DNA of 42,344 bases from Gammaproteobacteria bacterium (GTDB lineage Bacteria; Pseudomonadota; Gammaproteobacteria; Pseudomonadales; Halieaceae): NCBI GenBank assembly GCA_030427485.1, contig JAUICG010000039.1:1-42344 (forward strand), given 5' to 3'. The notes under the pieces were generated by a model. The model saw only the letters and a program-made list of their open reading frames with translations, had not been told where the DNA came from and ran no database searches. The stretch's first letter is position 1, and every line of letters begins with the position of its first letter. A program made the position numbers and the translations under genes. Of the stretch, positions 8,273 to 16,336 are shown piece after piece.

Positions 8273-9682
8273 TTACCTGCCTTCGGCATACCGGCTGACG
8301 GCCTGTTCGAAGTGGCGCACGCGAATCTCCTGGTAACTGCCGAGCGTGATGCCGGGCTTGGCCGTGGCCTCGCAGCCCTGTTGCTGCAGCAGCAGGTTCT
8401 CGGTGTCCTGGTCCATGATCTCGCCGAACCCCGGGTCGACCCCTTCCGCCTCGGTGAACGACTGGTCGTCGGCCAGGCGAACCGGCTCCGCCGGCTCCGG
8501 GCGATTGCCGTCGACCGGCACGGGGCGCAGGAAGAACAGTTCGAACAGGGTCTTGCGGTGATCCTCCGGGTGCGGCAGGAAGCGGTAGACCATCGGCAGG
8601 GAAATGCCGGCGAACAGGAAGGTGTTGGGGAACAGCGTATACGAGAAGCAGTCCAGCAACTCCGAATCGGACACGCCGCTGAGATCCGTATTGGTGCCCT
8701 GCTCGAACATCTCGCGCATCATATCGGCCATGCGCTGGCGCGCTGTTTCGCCCGCGGCCAGTTTGCGCTCCGACCCGCCCAGCACCGAGCTGTCGCCGAT
8801 CGTGAACTGGTCGAGCACGTCCTGCTCGCTGTACTGGCCTTTCAGGTGCGGGCTGAGTACGCCCAGCGTCGAGATGAAGCGGTTGACGTGCTCGCCGTAG
8901 GTATCGTACTGCGAGTTGGCGTCGGCATTGGACACGGCCACCTGCGGGTGGGTGTTGATGACGTGGTACGCCTCCATGAACGCCTCCATGGACAGCTTCC
9001 AGTTTGCCGGCAGCGTCTTCATCACGTGGCTGTGAATGTAGCGATCCTCCAGCTTCCAGGCCTTGATATGCGCCATGAACTCCGCACCGAGGTAGTCAGC
9101 CAGCGGCAGTGCGTCCATGTCCATGTTGATGAACACGAATCCGCCGAGCGTTTCCACCCGGGTCTCGGGCAGCGAGAACTTGTCGCGCTCCACGTGCTGG
9201 AAATCCCAGTCGCAGACGATCTCGTTGATGCTGCCGTCGAGGTTCCAGCTCCAGCCGTGGAACGGGCATTTGAACTCCTGCGTGCTGCCGTCGGTACCGG
9301 ACGCGCGCAGCTTGGTGCTGCGGTGGAGGCAGGCGTTGTAGTAGGCGCGGATTTCGTTCTCCGCGACCCGCGTGACGATGAACGAGCGCCGCCCGATATC
9401 GTACACGTAATAGTCGCCAACCTCGGGAATGTGCTCTTCCCGGCAGGCGAACTGCCAGGTGCGCGTCCACAGGTTCTCGAATTCCTTCTTCGCGAATTCG
9501 GGGTCGATGTAGCGGTCCACCGAGACATCGTGGTCGCCGAGATACTGGTACGATTCCGAGCACACCCACGCGGGCGCGGCCACCTTGTCGCGGGCAATGA
9601 TATCCTGCGTGCTCGGCTCGTCGGGGCAGCGCGCCTCGCCGGGAGCGAGTGCCTGCGCCGCATTACTGACCTGCTTTCCCAT
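8273..9682 (-). CDS. Rieske non-heme iron oxygenase, alpha subunit
   Basis: About 469 aa. The Rieske domain has Cys118-Leu-His120 and Cys139-Pro-Phe-His142-Gly-Trp. The catalytic domain has NWKLSMEAFMEAYHV followed by INTHPQ, giving the two histidine ligands (about 240 and 245) of the mononuclear iron, and a late QDTENLLLQQQG segment for the carboxylate ligand. The acid three residues before the first iron histidine, normally the bridging Asp, is Glu here (about 237), as in the carnitine oxygenase CntA. The start is the ATG at 9682 directly behind GGAGGAAGG; a GTG one codon upstream is less likely. It should hydroxylate an aromatic, steroidal or quaternary-amine-like substrate together with the downstream ferredoxin; no beta subunit is seen. 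Confidence 0.92.
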   Translation of the reverse strand: MGKQVSNAAQALAPGEARCPDEPSTQDIIARDKVAAPAWVCSESYQYLGDHDVSVDRYIDPEFAKKEFENLWTRTWQFACREEHIPEVGDYYVYDIGRRSFIVTRVAENEIRAYYNACLHRSTKLRASGTDGSTQEFKCPFHGWSWNLDGSINEIVCDWDFQHVERDKFSLPETRVETLGGFVFINMDMDALPLADYLGAEFMAHIKAWKLEDRYIHSHVMKTLPANWKLSMEAFMEAYHVINTHPQVAVSNADANSQYDTYGEHVNRFISTLGVLSPHLKGQYSEQDVLDQFTIGDSSVLGGSERKLAAGETARQRMADMMREMFEQGTNTDLSGVSDSELLDCFSYTLFPNTFLFAGISLPMVYRFLPHPEDHRKTLFELFFLRPVPVDGNRPEPAEPVRLADDQSFTEAEGVDPGFGEIMDQDTENLLLQQQGCEATAKPGITLGSYQEIRVRHFEQAVSRYAEGR

Positions 9683-9685
9683 CAC

Positions 9686-9888
9686 CTTCCTCCGGACACC
9701 TTGTGTGTCAAACCCTTAACCCGTGAGACCTGTAACCCCAATAGTATGCCACCCGGGCCGCAAGCCCCAAATGACTGTTGCCGCACACCGACTTGCCTGC
9801 TTTGGCCACCCCGCGGGCTTTTAGTTGTCGCTGGCGGCTAAATTGCTCTAGTCTTTGATTTACCGCAAGATTTTCAGGAGGCTCGTCT
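9686..9888. promoter_or_regulatory. divergent intergenic region between the oxygenase and VOC/IOR operons
   Basis: About 200 bp separate two divergent transcription units, so it must hold promoters in both directions. On the plus side a strong ribosome-binding site (AGGAGG near 9876-9881) precedes the VOC gene. A weak -35/-10-like pair (TTGTCG near 9825 and TAGTCT 18 bp on) can be drawn, but I do not regard it as firm. No convincing operator palindrome is visible. Confidence 0.4.
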
Positions 9889-10365
9889 ATGATAAGAGGC
9901 ATACACCACGTCGCCGTCCATGTGCACGATCTCGATCGCATGATTGCCTTCTACCGGGAGGCCTTCGGCTTCGAACTGGTGGGCGAGGCATTCGGCTGGA
10001 GCGACGACGAGTTTATCGACCGCATCGTCGACGTTCCCCGGTCGGCCGCACGCGGGGCCATGCTGCGCGCCGGCACCTGCTACATGGAGCTGTTCCAGTA
10101 CAGCGCGCCGCTGCCCGACCACACGGGGCCGCTGCAACCCTACGACAAGGGCTACACCCATTTCTGCGTCGACGTCACCGAGATCGAGCAGGAATACACG
10201 CGTCTGAAAGGGCTGGGCATGACGTTCAGCCAGGACGCGCCCATCGATGTCGGGCACGTGAAGACCATTTACGGCCGCGACCCTGAGGGCAACCTGATAG
10301 AGATTCAGCAAACCGCCGATAACTGCGATTTCCCGCTGTCCGCGCTGCCGCCGGTCAACAGCTGA
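9889..10365 (+). CDS. VOC-family (glyoxalase/epimerase-like) protein
   Basis: A 158-aa vicinal-oxygen-chelate protein. It opens with GIHHVAVHVHDLDRMIAFYREAFGFEL, the first beta-alpha-beta-beta-beta module with a metal-binding His, and ends with a second module containing GYTHFCVDVTEIEQEYTRL and IYGRDPEGNLIEIQQ, including the metal-binding Glu. It resembles methylmalonyl-CoA epimerases and lactoylglutathione lyases in size. A strong AGGAGG precedes the ATG. It lies 10 bp upstream of the indolepyruvate oxidoreductase-like gene and is almost certainly co-transcribed. Which carbonyl or CoA substrate it handles cannot be read from the sequence. Confidence 0.88.
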   Translation: MIRGIHHVAVHVHDLDRMIAFYREAFGFELVGEAFGWSDDEFIDRIVDVPRSAARGAMLRAGTCYMELFQYSAPLPDHTGPLQPYDKGYTHFCVDVTEIEQEYTRLKGLGMTFSQDAPIDVGHVKTIYGRDPEGNLIEIQQTADNCDFPLSALPPVNS

Positions 10366-10375
10366 CCGGGCATCC

Positions 10376-13300
10376 ATGACGAAGTCTGTCACCACGCTCG
10401 ACGACAAGTACCTGCAGCCGCGCGGCCGCGTGTTCATATCGGCGAACCAGGCGCTGGTGCGGCTGCCGCTGGACCAGGCGCGACGCGACCGCGCCGCCGG
10501 GCTGAACACGGCGGGCTTTATTTCCGGCTACCGGGGTTCGCCGCTCGGCGTGTACGATTCGGCCCTGTGGAACGCCGGGCGCCTGCTGCAGGAGCACGCG
10601 ATCGTGTTCCAGCCCGGCCTGAACGAGGAACTGGCGGTCAGCGCGATTCGCGGCACCCAGCAGGCCGACTGGTTCGACAAGCCCGTCGTGGACGGCGTCT
10701 TCGGGCTGTGGTACGGCAAGGGCATCGGCGTCGATCGCGCCTGCGAATCGCTCAAGCTGGGCAACCTCGAGGGCAGCGCCGCCAACGGCGGTTTCCTGGT
10801 TGTCGCCGGCGACGACCACGGCGGCAAGTCCTCCGACAGCGCGCACCAGTCGGAGCACACGCTGATCGCCGGCTTCCTTCCGGTGCTGTACCCGTCGACG
10901 ATTGACGAGATCATAGCGTTCGGCCTGTTCGGCTGGGCGATGTCGCGCTACAGCGGCTGTTACGTCGGGCTGAAGACCATCACCGACACGCTGGATATTT
11001 CCGGCGTGATCGAGTTGCCCGATGCGTATCACCGTTACGCCCTCCCGGGCGACGTGTACCTGCCGCCGGAGGGTCTCAACCTGCGTCCCAACCTGCCGCC
11101 GCTGGTGGAGGAGGAATGGCTGGTCAACTATCGGCTGCCCGCCGCCACCGCGTTCGCCCGGGCCAACGGTATCGACCGCGTGATGATCGACGGACCGCGC
11201 CGCGCGCTGGGCATCGTCAGCGCCGGCAAGGCCTACCTCGACGTGCGCCAGGCGCTGAACGACCTGGGCCTCGACGAGTCCAGCTGCCAGCGCCTCGGCA
11301 TCCGCCTGTACAAGCCCGGCCTGATATGGCCGATGGACAAACACGGGCTCGGCGATTTCGCGCGCGGCAGCAGCGCGCTGCTGGTGGTGGAGGAAAAGCG
11401 CCCGGTGATGGAAGACCAGATCGCGCGGCACCTGTACGCACTGGAAGCCGGGCAGCGCCCCGCCCTGGCCGGCAAACACGACCTGCAGGGGGCGGCGCTG
11501 CTGCCGTCCGTGGGAGAACTGAACGCCGCCGGCATTCGCCGCGCGATAAAAACACTGCTCGACCAGCTGGGCATCCATGACCCGGCCCTCGAGGCGCGGT
11601 ATGCGAACTTTCGCGCGATCGAAGAGAAGGCGCTAGCCGTGGGTGGCGGCGCGGTGCGTCCGGCCTACTTCTGCTCGGGCTGCCCGCACAATACCAGCAC
11701 CAATATTCCCGACGGCTCGATGGCCATGGGCGGCATCGGCTGCCACGGCCTCGTGGCCGTGGTGATGGACCGCAACACCATGCAGTTCCTGCCGATGGGC
11801 CACGAGGGTTCCGGCTGGAACGGGGTGCGCCACTTCGTCGGCACGCCGCACATGTTCCAGAACATGGGCGACGGCACCTACTCCCACTCCGGACTGCTCG
11901 CGATTCGCGCGGCCGTGGCCGCCGGCGCCAATATCACCTACAAGGTGCTGTACAACGACGCGGTGGCCATGACCGGCGGCCAGCCGGTGGAGTCCCACCT
12001 GACGCCGCTCGACATGGTCCGGCAGCTGCTGGCCGAGGGGGTGCGGCCGGTGCGACTGGTGTCCGACCATCCGGAGCAGTACCCGCACAGCAGCCTGCCG
12101 GCGCACGCCAGCGTGCATCACCGCGACGAACTGGATGCCTTGCAGCGCGAACTGCGCGAAACCAGCGGCGTGACCGCTATCGTCTACGAGCAGACCTGCG
12201 CCGCGGAAAAACGCCGCCGGCGCAAGCGCGGCCTGATGGACGACCCGGACAAACGCCTGTTCATCAACCCCGAGGTGTGCGAGGGCTGCAGCGACTGTTC
12301 GGTGCAGTCCAACTGCATCAGCATCCAGCCGCTGGAAACCGAGTTCGGCCGCAAACGCCGGATCGACCAGTCCACCTGCAACAAGGACTACAGCTGCGCG
12401 AAAGGGTTCTGTCCCTCCTTTGTCACCGTGACCGGCGCCGGCATTGCCCGGCATGCCGGCGGCCACAGCGAGCGCCTGGAACAGTTGCTCGCCGGGCTGC
12501 CAGAGCCGACAGCGGCCGCGCTACAGCAGGAGCCCTACAACATCATGGTGGCGGGTATCGGCGGCACCGGCGTGCTGACCATCGGCGCGCTGCTGGGCAT
12601 GGCCGCGCACCTCGACGGCAAGGCCAGCTCCATACTCGACATGACCGGCATGGCGCAGAAAGGCGGCTCCGTCACCAGCCATATCCGCATCGGCCGCGAC
12701 CCGGGGGCGATATTCAGCGCCCGCCTCGGCGAGGGCATGGCCGACGTGCTGATCGCCTGCGACATGGTAGTGGCCTCGGGTGCGGCGGTGCTGCGCACGG
12801 TGCGCCCCGGCAGCACCACGGCCGTGCTGAACAGCGACGTGATGCCCACCGCGGAATTCCAGACCAACAAACACCTGGACCTGGGCGCGGCCCGCTTGCG
12901 CAAGGCGGTGCTGGATGCGATTGACAGCGGCAGCGCGTTCGACGTTCACGCCGGCTATCTCGCCACCGAACTCACCGGCGACAGCATCGGCACCAACATC
13001 CTGTTGCTGGGTTACGCGGCGCAGCAAGGGCTGCTGCCGCTTTCCATTGCCGCGCTGCAACAGGCCATCCGCCTCAACGGCAGCTTCGTGGACGGCAACC
13101 TGCGCACCTTCGCGCTGGGACGCCTGGCCGCGCACGACCCCGAGGCGCTCTTCGAGGAGCTGCACCCCGCCCCCGACACGCCCCCGCTGGACACGCTCGA
13201 GGCGGTGCTGGCCAGCCGCCGGCGCCTGCTCACCGGCTACCAGGACGCCCGCTACGCGGCGAACTACACCGCATTTGTTGAAGAGATCCGCCAGCGAGTG

Positions 13301-13876
13301 GCCCGGCGCCAGCTGCCGCGCGGCGAGGAATTCGTGCGCGAGGTCGCGCTGACCCTGGCGCGACTAATGGCCTACAAGGACGAGTATGAAGTGGCGAGGC
13401 TTTATGCAGACCCGCTGTTCCTGCAGCGGATACGCGAACAGTTCTCGGGCGATTTCAAGCTGAGCGTGAACCTCGCCCCGCCCATGCTCCCCGGCAAAGA
13501 CGCGGCGGGACGCCCGAAAAAGCGCGAGTTCGGCCCGTGGATACTGCACGTGTTCAAAGTGCTGCAGCACGGCAAACGCCTGCGCGGCACCGCTTTCGAC
13601 CCCATGGGCTTCACCCGCGAGCGCCGCAGGGAGCGGCAGCTCATCGTGGACTATCGCGAGCTGATTGAAAGCGTCACTGACAAGCTGCGCCCCGAGAATA
13701 TCGCCACGGCGATAGACATTGCGAGGGCCGCCGCCGACATCGCAGGCTATGGCCCCGTCAAGGAGGCCTCGGTCGAGCGCTATGAACAGCGCCTGGAAAA
13801 GTTGCTGCGAACATTCGACGCAGATGTTGCAAGCGGGACGTCTCCTGAGCGCCTGGAAGTACGCGAAATCTCGTAA
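10376..13876 (+). CDS. fused indolepyruvate:ferredoxin oxidoreductase family protein
   Basis: A 1166-aa single-chain 2-oxoacid:ferredoxin oxidoreductase. The N-terminal half is the pyrimidine-binding/core module, followed near residue 430 by CSGCPHNTS and GGIGCHG of the thiamine-diphosphate module, a ferredoxin-like insert near 634 with CEGCSDCSVQSNC and a further cysteine group CNKDYSCAKGFC, and a gamma-type domain starting with GIGGTGVLTIGALLG near 727. The family converts aryl or branched 2-oxoacids to acyl-CoA with reduction of ferredoxin. The fused architecture is the usual proteobacterial form of what is split into IorA and IorB in archaea. It is the last gene before the cassette array. 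It may supply or process a CoA ester of an aromatic or branched oxoacid, with the preceding VOC protein as partner. Confidence 0.92.
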   Translation: MTKSVTTLDDKYLQPRGRVFISANQALVRLPLDQARRDRAAGLNTAGFISGYRGSPLGVYDSALWNAGRLLQEHAIVFQPGLNEELAVSAIRGTQQADWFDKPVVDGVFGLWYGKGIGVDRACESLKLGNLEGSAANGGFLVVAGDDHGGKSSDSAHQSEHTLIAGFLPVLYPSTIDEIIAFGLFGWAMSRYSGCYVGLKTITDTLDISGVIELPDAYHRYALPGDVYLPPEGLNLRPNLPPLVEEEWLVNYRLPAATAFARANGIDRVMIDGPRRALGIVSAGKAYLDVRQALNDLGLDESSCQRLGIRLYKPGLIWPMDKHGLGDFARGSSALLVVEEKRPVMEDQIARHLYALEAGQRPALAGKHDLQGAALLPSVGELNAAGIRRAIKTLLDQLGIHDPALEARYANFRAIEEKALAVGGGAVRPAYFCSGCPHNTSTNIPDGSMAMGGIGCHGLVAVVMDRNTMQFLPMGHEGSGWNGVRHFVGTPHMFQNMGDGTYSHSGLLAIRAAVAAGANITYKVLYNDAVAMTGGQPVESHLTPLDMVRQLLAEGVRPVRLVSDHPEQYPHSSLPAHASVHHRDELDALQRELRETSGVTAIVYEQTCAAEKRRRRKRGLMDDPDKRLFINPEVCEGCSDCSVQSNCISIQPLETEFGRKRRIDQSTCNKDYSCAKGFCPSFVTVTGAGIARHAGGHSERLEQLLAGLPEPTAAALQQEPYNIMVAGIGGTGVLTIGALLGMAAHLDGKASSILDMTGMAQKGGSVTSHIRIGRDPGAIFSARLGEGMADVLIACDMVVASGAAVLRTVRPGSTTAVLNSDVMPTAEFQTNKHLDLGAARLRKAVLDAIDSGSAFDVHAGYLATELTGDSIGTNILLLGYAAQQGLLPLSIAALQQAIRLNGSFVDGNLRTFALGRLAAHDPEALFEELHPAPDTPPLDTLEAVLASRRRLLTGYQDARYAANYTAFVEEIRQRVARRQLPRGEEFVREVALTLARLMAYKDEYEVARLYADPLFLQRIREQFSGDFKLSVNLAPPMLPGKDAAGRPKKREFGPWILHVFKVLQHGKRLRGTAFDPMGFTRERRRERQLIVDYRELIESVTDKLRPENIATAIDIARAAADIAGYGPVKEASVERYEQRLEKLLRTFDADVASGTSPERLEVREIS

Positions 13877-14241
13877 ACGTACAAAAAAAAGAAAGCCGAT
13901 CTATCTACGGTTTTCACAGGCTCGCATCCACCAACAGAGTAATACCACGCACCACTTGGCGTTGACGCTGGTAGGTTCCGTTTTTCATGAGAATCAGTCT
14001 CGCTTTCTCGGGCGACTTAATCGCAAGTAGTTGAAAATTATGAATAACTTAAGAGTCCCAAACCGGCACACTGACAATGTCTCATCCTGCGCACACAGAC
14101 AACATCAGCGAGCGCAGGAGAAGTCGTGGAGGATGCTTTCTCGAAGTGATTGATATATAAATGGATTCACATGGAAAGGGAGTGACGGAATGCCAGGTCA
14201 AGCCGTAATGTCCATATCAGACTTTGTCTCTAGAATTGGCT
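13877..14241. other. non-coding stretch between the IOR gene and the cassette array
   Basis: About 365 bp without a credible gene. It contains a 7-bp inverted repeat (CCTGCGC/GCGCAGG around 14084-14117) without a T-run, and AT-rich patches. I see no integrase gene, no convincing attI with its direct repeats, and no complete attC. The first recognisable cassette border (GTTAGGG, 14242-14248) closes the stretch. Confidence 0.5.
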
Positions 14242-14257
14242 GTTAGGGCTACACGCT

Positions 14258-14689
14258 ATGACTTCAGAAGAATTACAAATTAAAGAATACGAACAGGCTG
14301 GAGAAGCCTGTAGAAACCACGATTCATTAATTCGTACTGGGATTACTATTTTTGGTGCCGCGCAAGCAGCAATTTTAGCTGTTCTGGCAGGGCAAACCGA
14401 ACCCAACCCTTGTTACACTTTAGCGCTTAAAATATTGGGGTTTTGGCTTAGTATCGTAGTGCTAGCAACCACATATCGATTAGCACATAGATACGCTAGT
14501 TATATGAATCGCGCTAAAGATCTTGAACAAAGTCTTGGTTTTACTCTTTATTCACAGAGTCAGGAGTATTTCCAAAGCAAACGCATACTCAAGCTAATGC
14601 CTGGCAATAAAACTACATTGGCTAGTTTGCCCTTGGTCTTAGCAATTATTTATTTAGTTTTAATTATTTTCCAATTATTCAATTTGTAA
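14258..14689 (+). CDS. cassette-encoded small membrane protein, unknown function
   Basis: A 143-aa protein with a charged N-terminal helix (residues 1-25) and three predicted membrane segments, roughly 27-46 (TGITIFGAAQAAILAVLAG), 54-74 (LALKILGFWLSIVVLATTY) and 119-141 (LASLPLVLAIIYLVLIIFQL). A cytoplasmic or coiled linker lies between the second and third. The arrangement is reminiscent of SLATT-type small membrane proteins, some of which are predicted pore-forming effectors in defence, but I see no diagnostic motif. The ATG lies only 15 bp from the cassette border and has no clear ribosome-binding site, so translation may depend on a transcript starting at or near the border or on weak initiation. 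Confidence 0.75.
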   Translation: MTSEELQIKEYEQAGEACRNHDSLIRTGITIFGAAQAAILAVLAGQTEPNPCYTLALKILGFWLSIVVLATTYRLAHRYASYMNRAKDLEQSLGFTLYSQSQEYFQSKRILKLMPGNKTTLASLPLVLAIIYLVLIIFQLFNL

Positions 14690-14714
14690 ATGCAGTAGTA
14701 CTCAGCCTGTATAT

Positions 14715-14790
14715 GCCCTAACAAGCGCAGGCACAGCCGGACAAATTTGACGCTGCGCTTACAAATTTGCCCGTGCTGCGGGCGTTATGC
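14715..14790 (+). repeat. attC site 1
   Basis: R'' GCCCTAAC at 14715-14722 and R' GTTATGC at 14784-14790 bracket a 76-bp imperfect palindrome with the typical CAAGCGC...GCGGGC arms. The recombination point is G14784|T14785. Its R'' complements the GTTAGGG that opens cassette 1 at 14242. Confidence 0.92.
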
Positions 14791-14804
14791 GAGGAGGAAG
14801 CCGA

Positions 14805-15209
14805 TTGAAATTTCTTGGTAAATACGCTGAATACTTGATTCTAACCAATCTATTGAAAATAAACTTGGAAGCCTATCCTGCGATCAGAACTAATCAGGAA
14901 GACTACGATATCACCGTAATAACAGGCAAAAAGACGATAGTTAGAGTACAGGTGAAAGCTACTGAGCTAGGTAATCAGTCTACGAACAACGCAATCCCTA
15001 ATGTCGACAAAGACTTTCACTTTTTTGTACTTGTAGTGGTTTCAGCTTCGCCACCTACTGAGCAGATATATATTCTCGCAAAAGATGAAGTTTTGCCCCA
15101 TGTGTCCAGCGGTCAGTTGTATACCACCGAGAAGGTAAACGGAACGAAGCAAGTGCGGTCATTCTTGAATTCATATTTAAATCAATGGAGTAAAATTGAG
15201 AACGCATAA
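14805..15209 (+). CDS. PD-(D/E)XK-like nuclease-fold protein, cassette-encoded
   Basis: About 134 aa with a small restriction-endonuclease-like core: a helix with conserved Glu (GKYAEYLIL), then YDITVITGKKTIVRVQVKATE, giving Asp35 and Gln49-Val-Lys51, the D...(E/Q)xK active-site pattern of homing and restriction-type endonucleases. I chose TTG at 14805 as the start because GAGGAGGA (14791-14798) lies at ideal spacing before it. The upstream in-frame ATG at 14787 falls inside the attC R' core and has no ribosome-binding site. The stop codon lies within the next attC core. A DNA-cleaving role, possibly defensive, is inferred from the fold signature only. Confidence 0.75.
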   Translation: MKFLGKYAEYLILTNLLKINLEAYPAIRTNQEDYDITVITGKKTIVRVQVKATELGNQSTNNAIPNVDKDFHFFVLVVVSASPPTEQIYILAKDEVLPHVSSGQLYTTEKVNGTKQVRSFLNSYLNQWSKIENA

Positions 15210-15293
15210 CAAGGCCGGGCACCCTCGCGCACTTCGTGCGCTGGACTCGCAAACAGCTGCGCGGTTCGCTCGCCGGTGCCGGCGGCGTTATGC
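15204..15293 (+). repeat. attC site 2
   Basis: R'' GCATAAC at 15204-15210 and R' GTTATGC at 15287-15293, 90 bp. The interior contains GCGCACTTCGTGCGC as a terminal hairpin and the CTCGCAAACAGCTGCG arm also seen in site 5. The upstream gene's TAA is embedded in R''. Confidence 0.93.
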
Positions 15294-15307
15294 GCGAAGG
15301 AGATTAG

Positions 15308-16105
15308 ATGCTTAAATCACACATGGATGCAGTCGAAAATCATCTCGTCAGCATCTCCCAAATTCCCGCCAATTCTGGCCACACGTTACATCGGGGTACG
15401 CCAAGAGAGGCTTTCATAAAGGAATTTTTGCAAGGACATTTAAGCGCTAACGTTGCGATTGGAACCGGTGAAATAATTGATGCCAACTCACAACCGAGGG
15501 CACAGAGGAACCAGTACGATATAGTCATTTACAAGAATAATTACCCAAAGCTGGACTTTGGCGGAGGTGTTAACGGATTTTTGATTGAATCTGTAATCGC
15601 TACAATCGAAGTGAAATCACTCCTGGATCAGGCAGCAATAGATCAGTCTGTTCGGGCAGCAAGTAACGCAAAAAATTTGTCTCCGAATATCAATCGTAGC
15701 TTTAGCACTGGCTGGATACCTCCCAAGTTAATTAATTATGTTGTGGCCTATGCTGGTCCAGCGCAAATGAATACTGTCCACGGATGGATTACTAACAGCC
15801 ATCAAAATTTTGGCATCCCTCTTCCAGCGTGGAACCAGCAAGATAGAACAACGACACCTGGCACAGCATTGGATGGGGTGATCGTGTTAAACAAGGGCTT
15901 TGTTAAACTGGACAACTCCCCACTAACATTAAATAACCCTCAGGCGCCGATTGCTGGGACACACATCGTAACTGATAACCCAAGTGGTAATTTACTTATG
16001 ATGTTCTTGGCGCTTCAGGAGGCTTGCGACAATATTCAAGGTGCTTGGCTAAATTCAATTCCGTATATTAAAAATGCGAGATTTGGAAATGTCCGCATCG
16101 TTTAG
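15308..16105 (+). CDS. DUF6602-like protein with PD-(D/E)XK-type motif, cassette-encoded
   Basis: A 265-aa soluble protein that resembles the DUF6602 group. An N-terminal helix with RGTPREAFIKEFL is followed by GTGEIID, NQYDIVIYKNNYP with Asp71, and VIATIEVKS with Glu101-Val-Lys103. The D...ExK spacing and the preceding helix Glu match a nuclease-type PD-(D/E)XK fold. AAGGAGATT precedes the ATG at good spacing. It sits next to another nuclease-like cassette. Members of DUF6602 are often found in variable islands, from memory; a function in DNA or RNA cleavage, for example against phage, is inference. Confidence 0.75.
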   Translation: MLKSHMDAVENHLVSISQIPANSGHTLHRGTPREAFIKEFLQGHLSANVAIGTGEIIDANSQPRAQRNQYDIVIYKNNYPKLDFGGGVNGFLIESVIATIEVKSLLDQAAIDQSVRAASNAKNLSPNINRSFSTGWIPPKLINYVVAYAGPAQMNTVHGWITNSHQNFGIPLPAWNQQDRTTTPGTALDGVIVLNKGFVKLDNSPLTLNNPQAPIAGTHIVTDNPSGNLLMMFLALQEACDNIQGAWLNSIPYIKNARFGNVRIV

Positions 16106-16108
16106 ATC

Positions 16109-16180
16109 GCATAACAAGTCAAGCCACGCGGACGTCAAAACCGCTGCGCGGTTTCGCCGCCGGTGCTTGAGGCGTTATAT
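16109..16180 (+). repeat. attC site 3
   Basis: R'' GCATAAC at 16109-16115 and R' GTTATAT at 16174-16180, 72 bp, with AAGTCAAGCC and GGTGCTTGAGGC arms. The TTATAT beginning the next cassette differs from the preceding ones and is matched by ATATAAC at the end of that cassette. Confidence 0.92.
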
Positions 16181-16186
16181 GTACTT

Positions 16187-16228
16187 ATGAGTGAAATCGA
16201 GCAATTTCTGGATAAGCTTAAAAGATAA
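16187..16228 (+). pseudogene. 13-codon ORF remnant at the start of cassette 4
   Basis: ATG at 16187 opens MSEIEQFLDKLKR and ends in TAA at 16226-16228, exactly where a 19-bp palindrome begins. Its start lies 12 bp from the cassette border, where cassette genes normally begin. I read it as the 5' end of the cassette's original gene, cut by a later insertion. It could also be a short unrelated leader peptide. Confidence 0.4.
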
Positions 16229-16246
16229 AAGGGGTCGGACCCCTTT
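16228..16246. repeat. 19-bp palindrome AAAGGGGTC-G-GACCCCTTT
   Basis: A perfect 9-bp inverted repeat around one central base. A degenerate version lies at 16908-16926 on the other side of the phospholipase-like gene. Similar AAAGGGGTC...GACCCCTTT motifs occur scattered in many proteobacterial genomes, from memory often near REP-type elements; I could not verify this here. Confidence 0.8.
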
Positions 16247-16336
16247 GACATGACCCACCTGATAGGCCTTACCGTAAGTCAATAGTGGTGCACCGAATTT
16301 AGCTATAAGTGTAAATGTACATAGGAGGGATGCGCT

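Noticed and set aside
14084..14117. Inverted repeat after the IOR gene as a terminator
   Set aside because: The stem is only 7 bp with a 19-base loop and no T-run follows, so a Rho-independent terminator is not supported.
14190..14248. attI site at the left end of the array
   Set aside because: Only the GTTAGGG core is present. No inverted partner core or direct-repeat integrase boxes are recognisable, and there is no integrase gene nearby.
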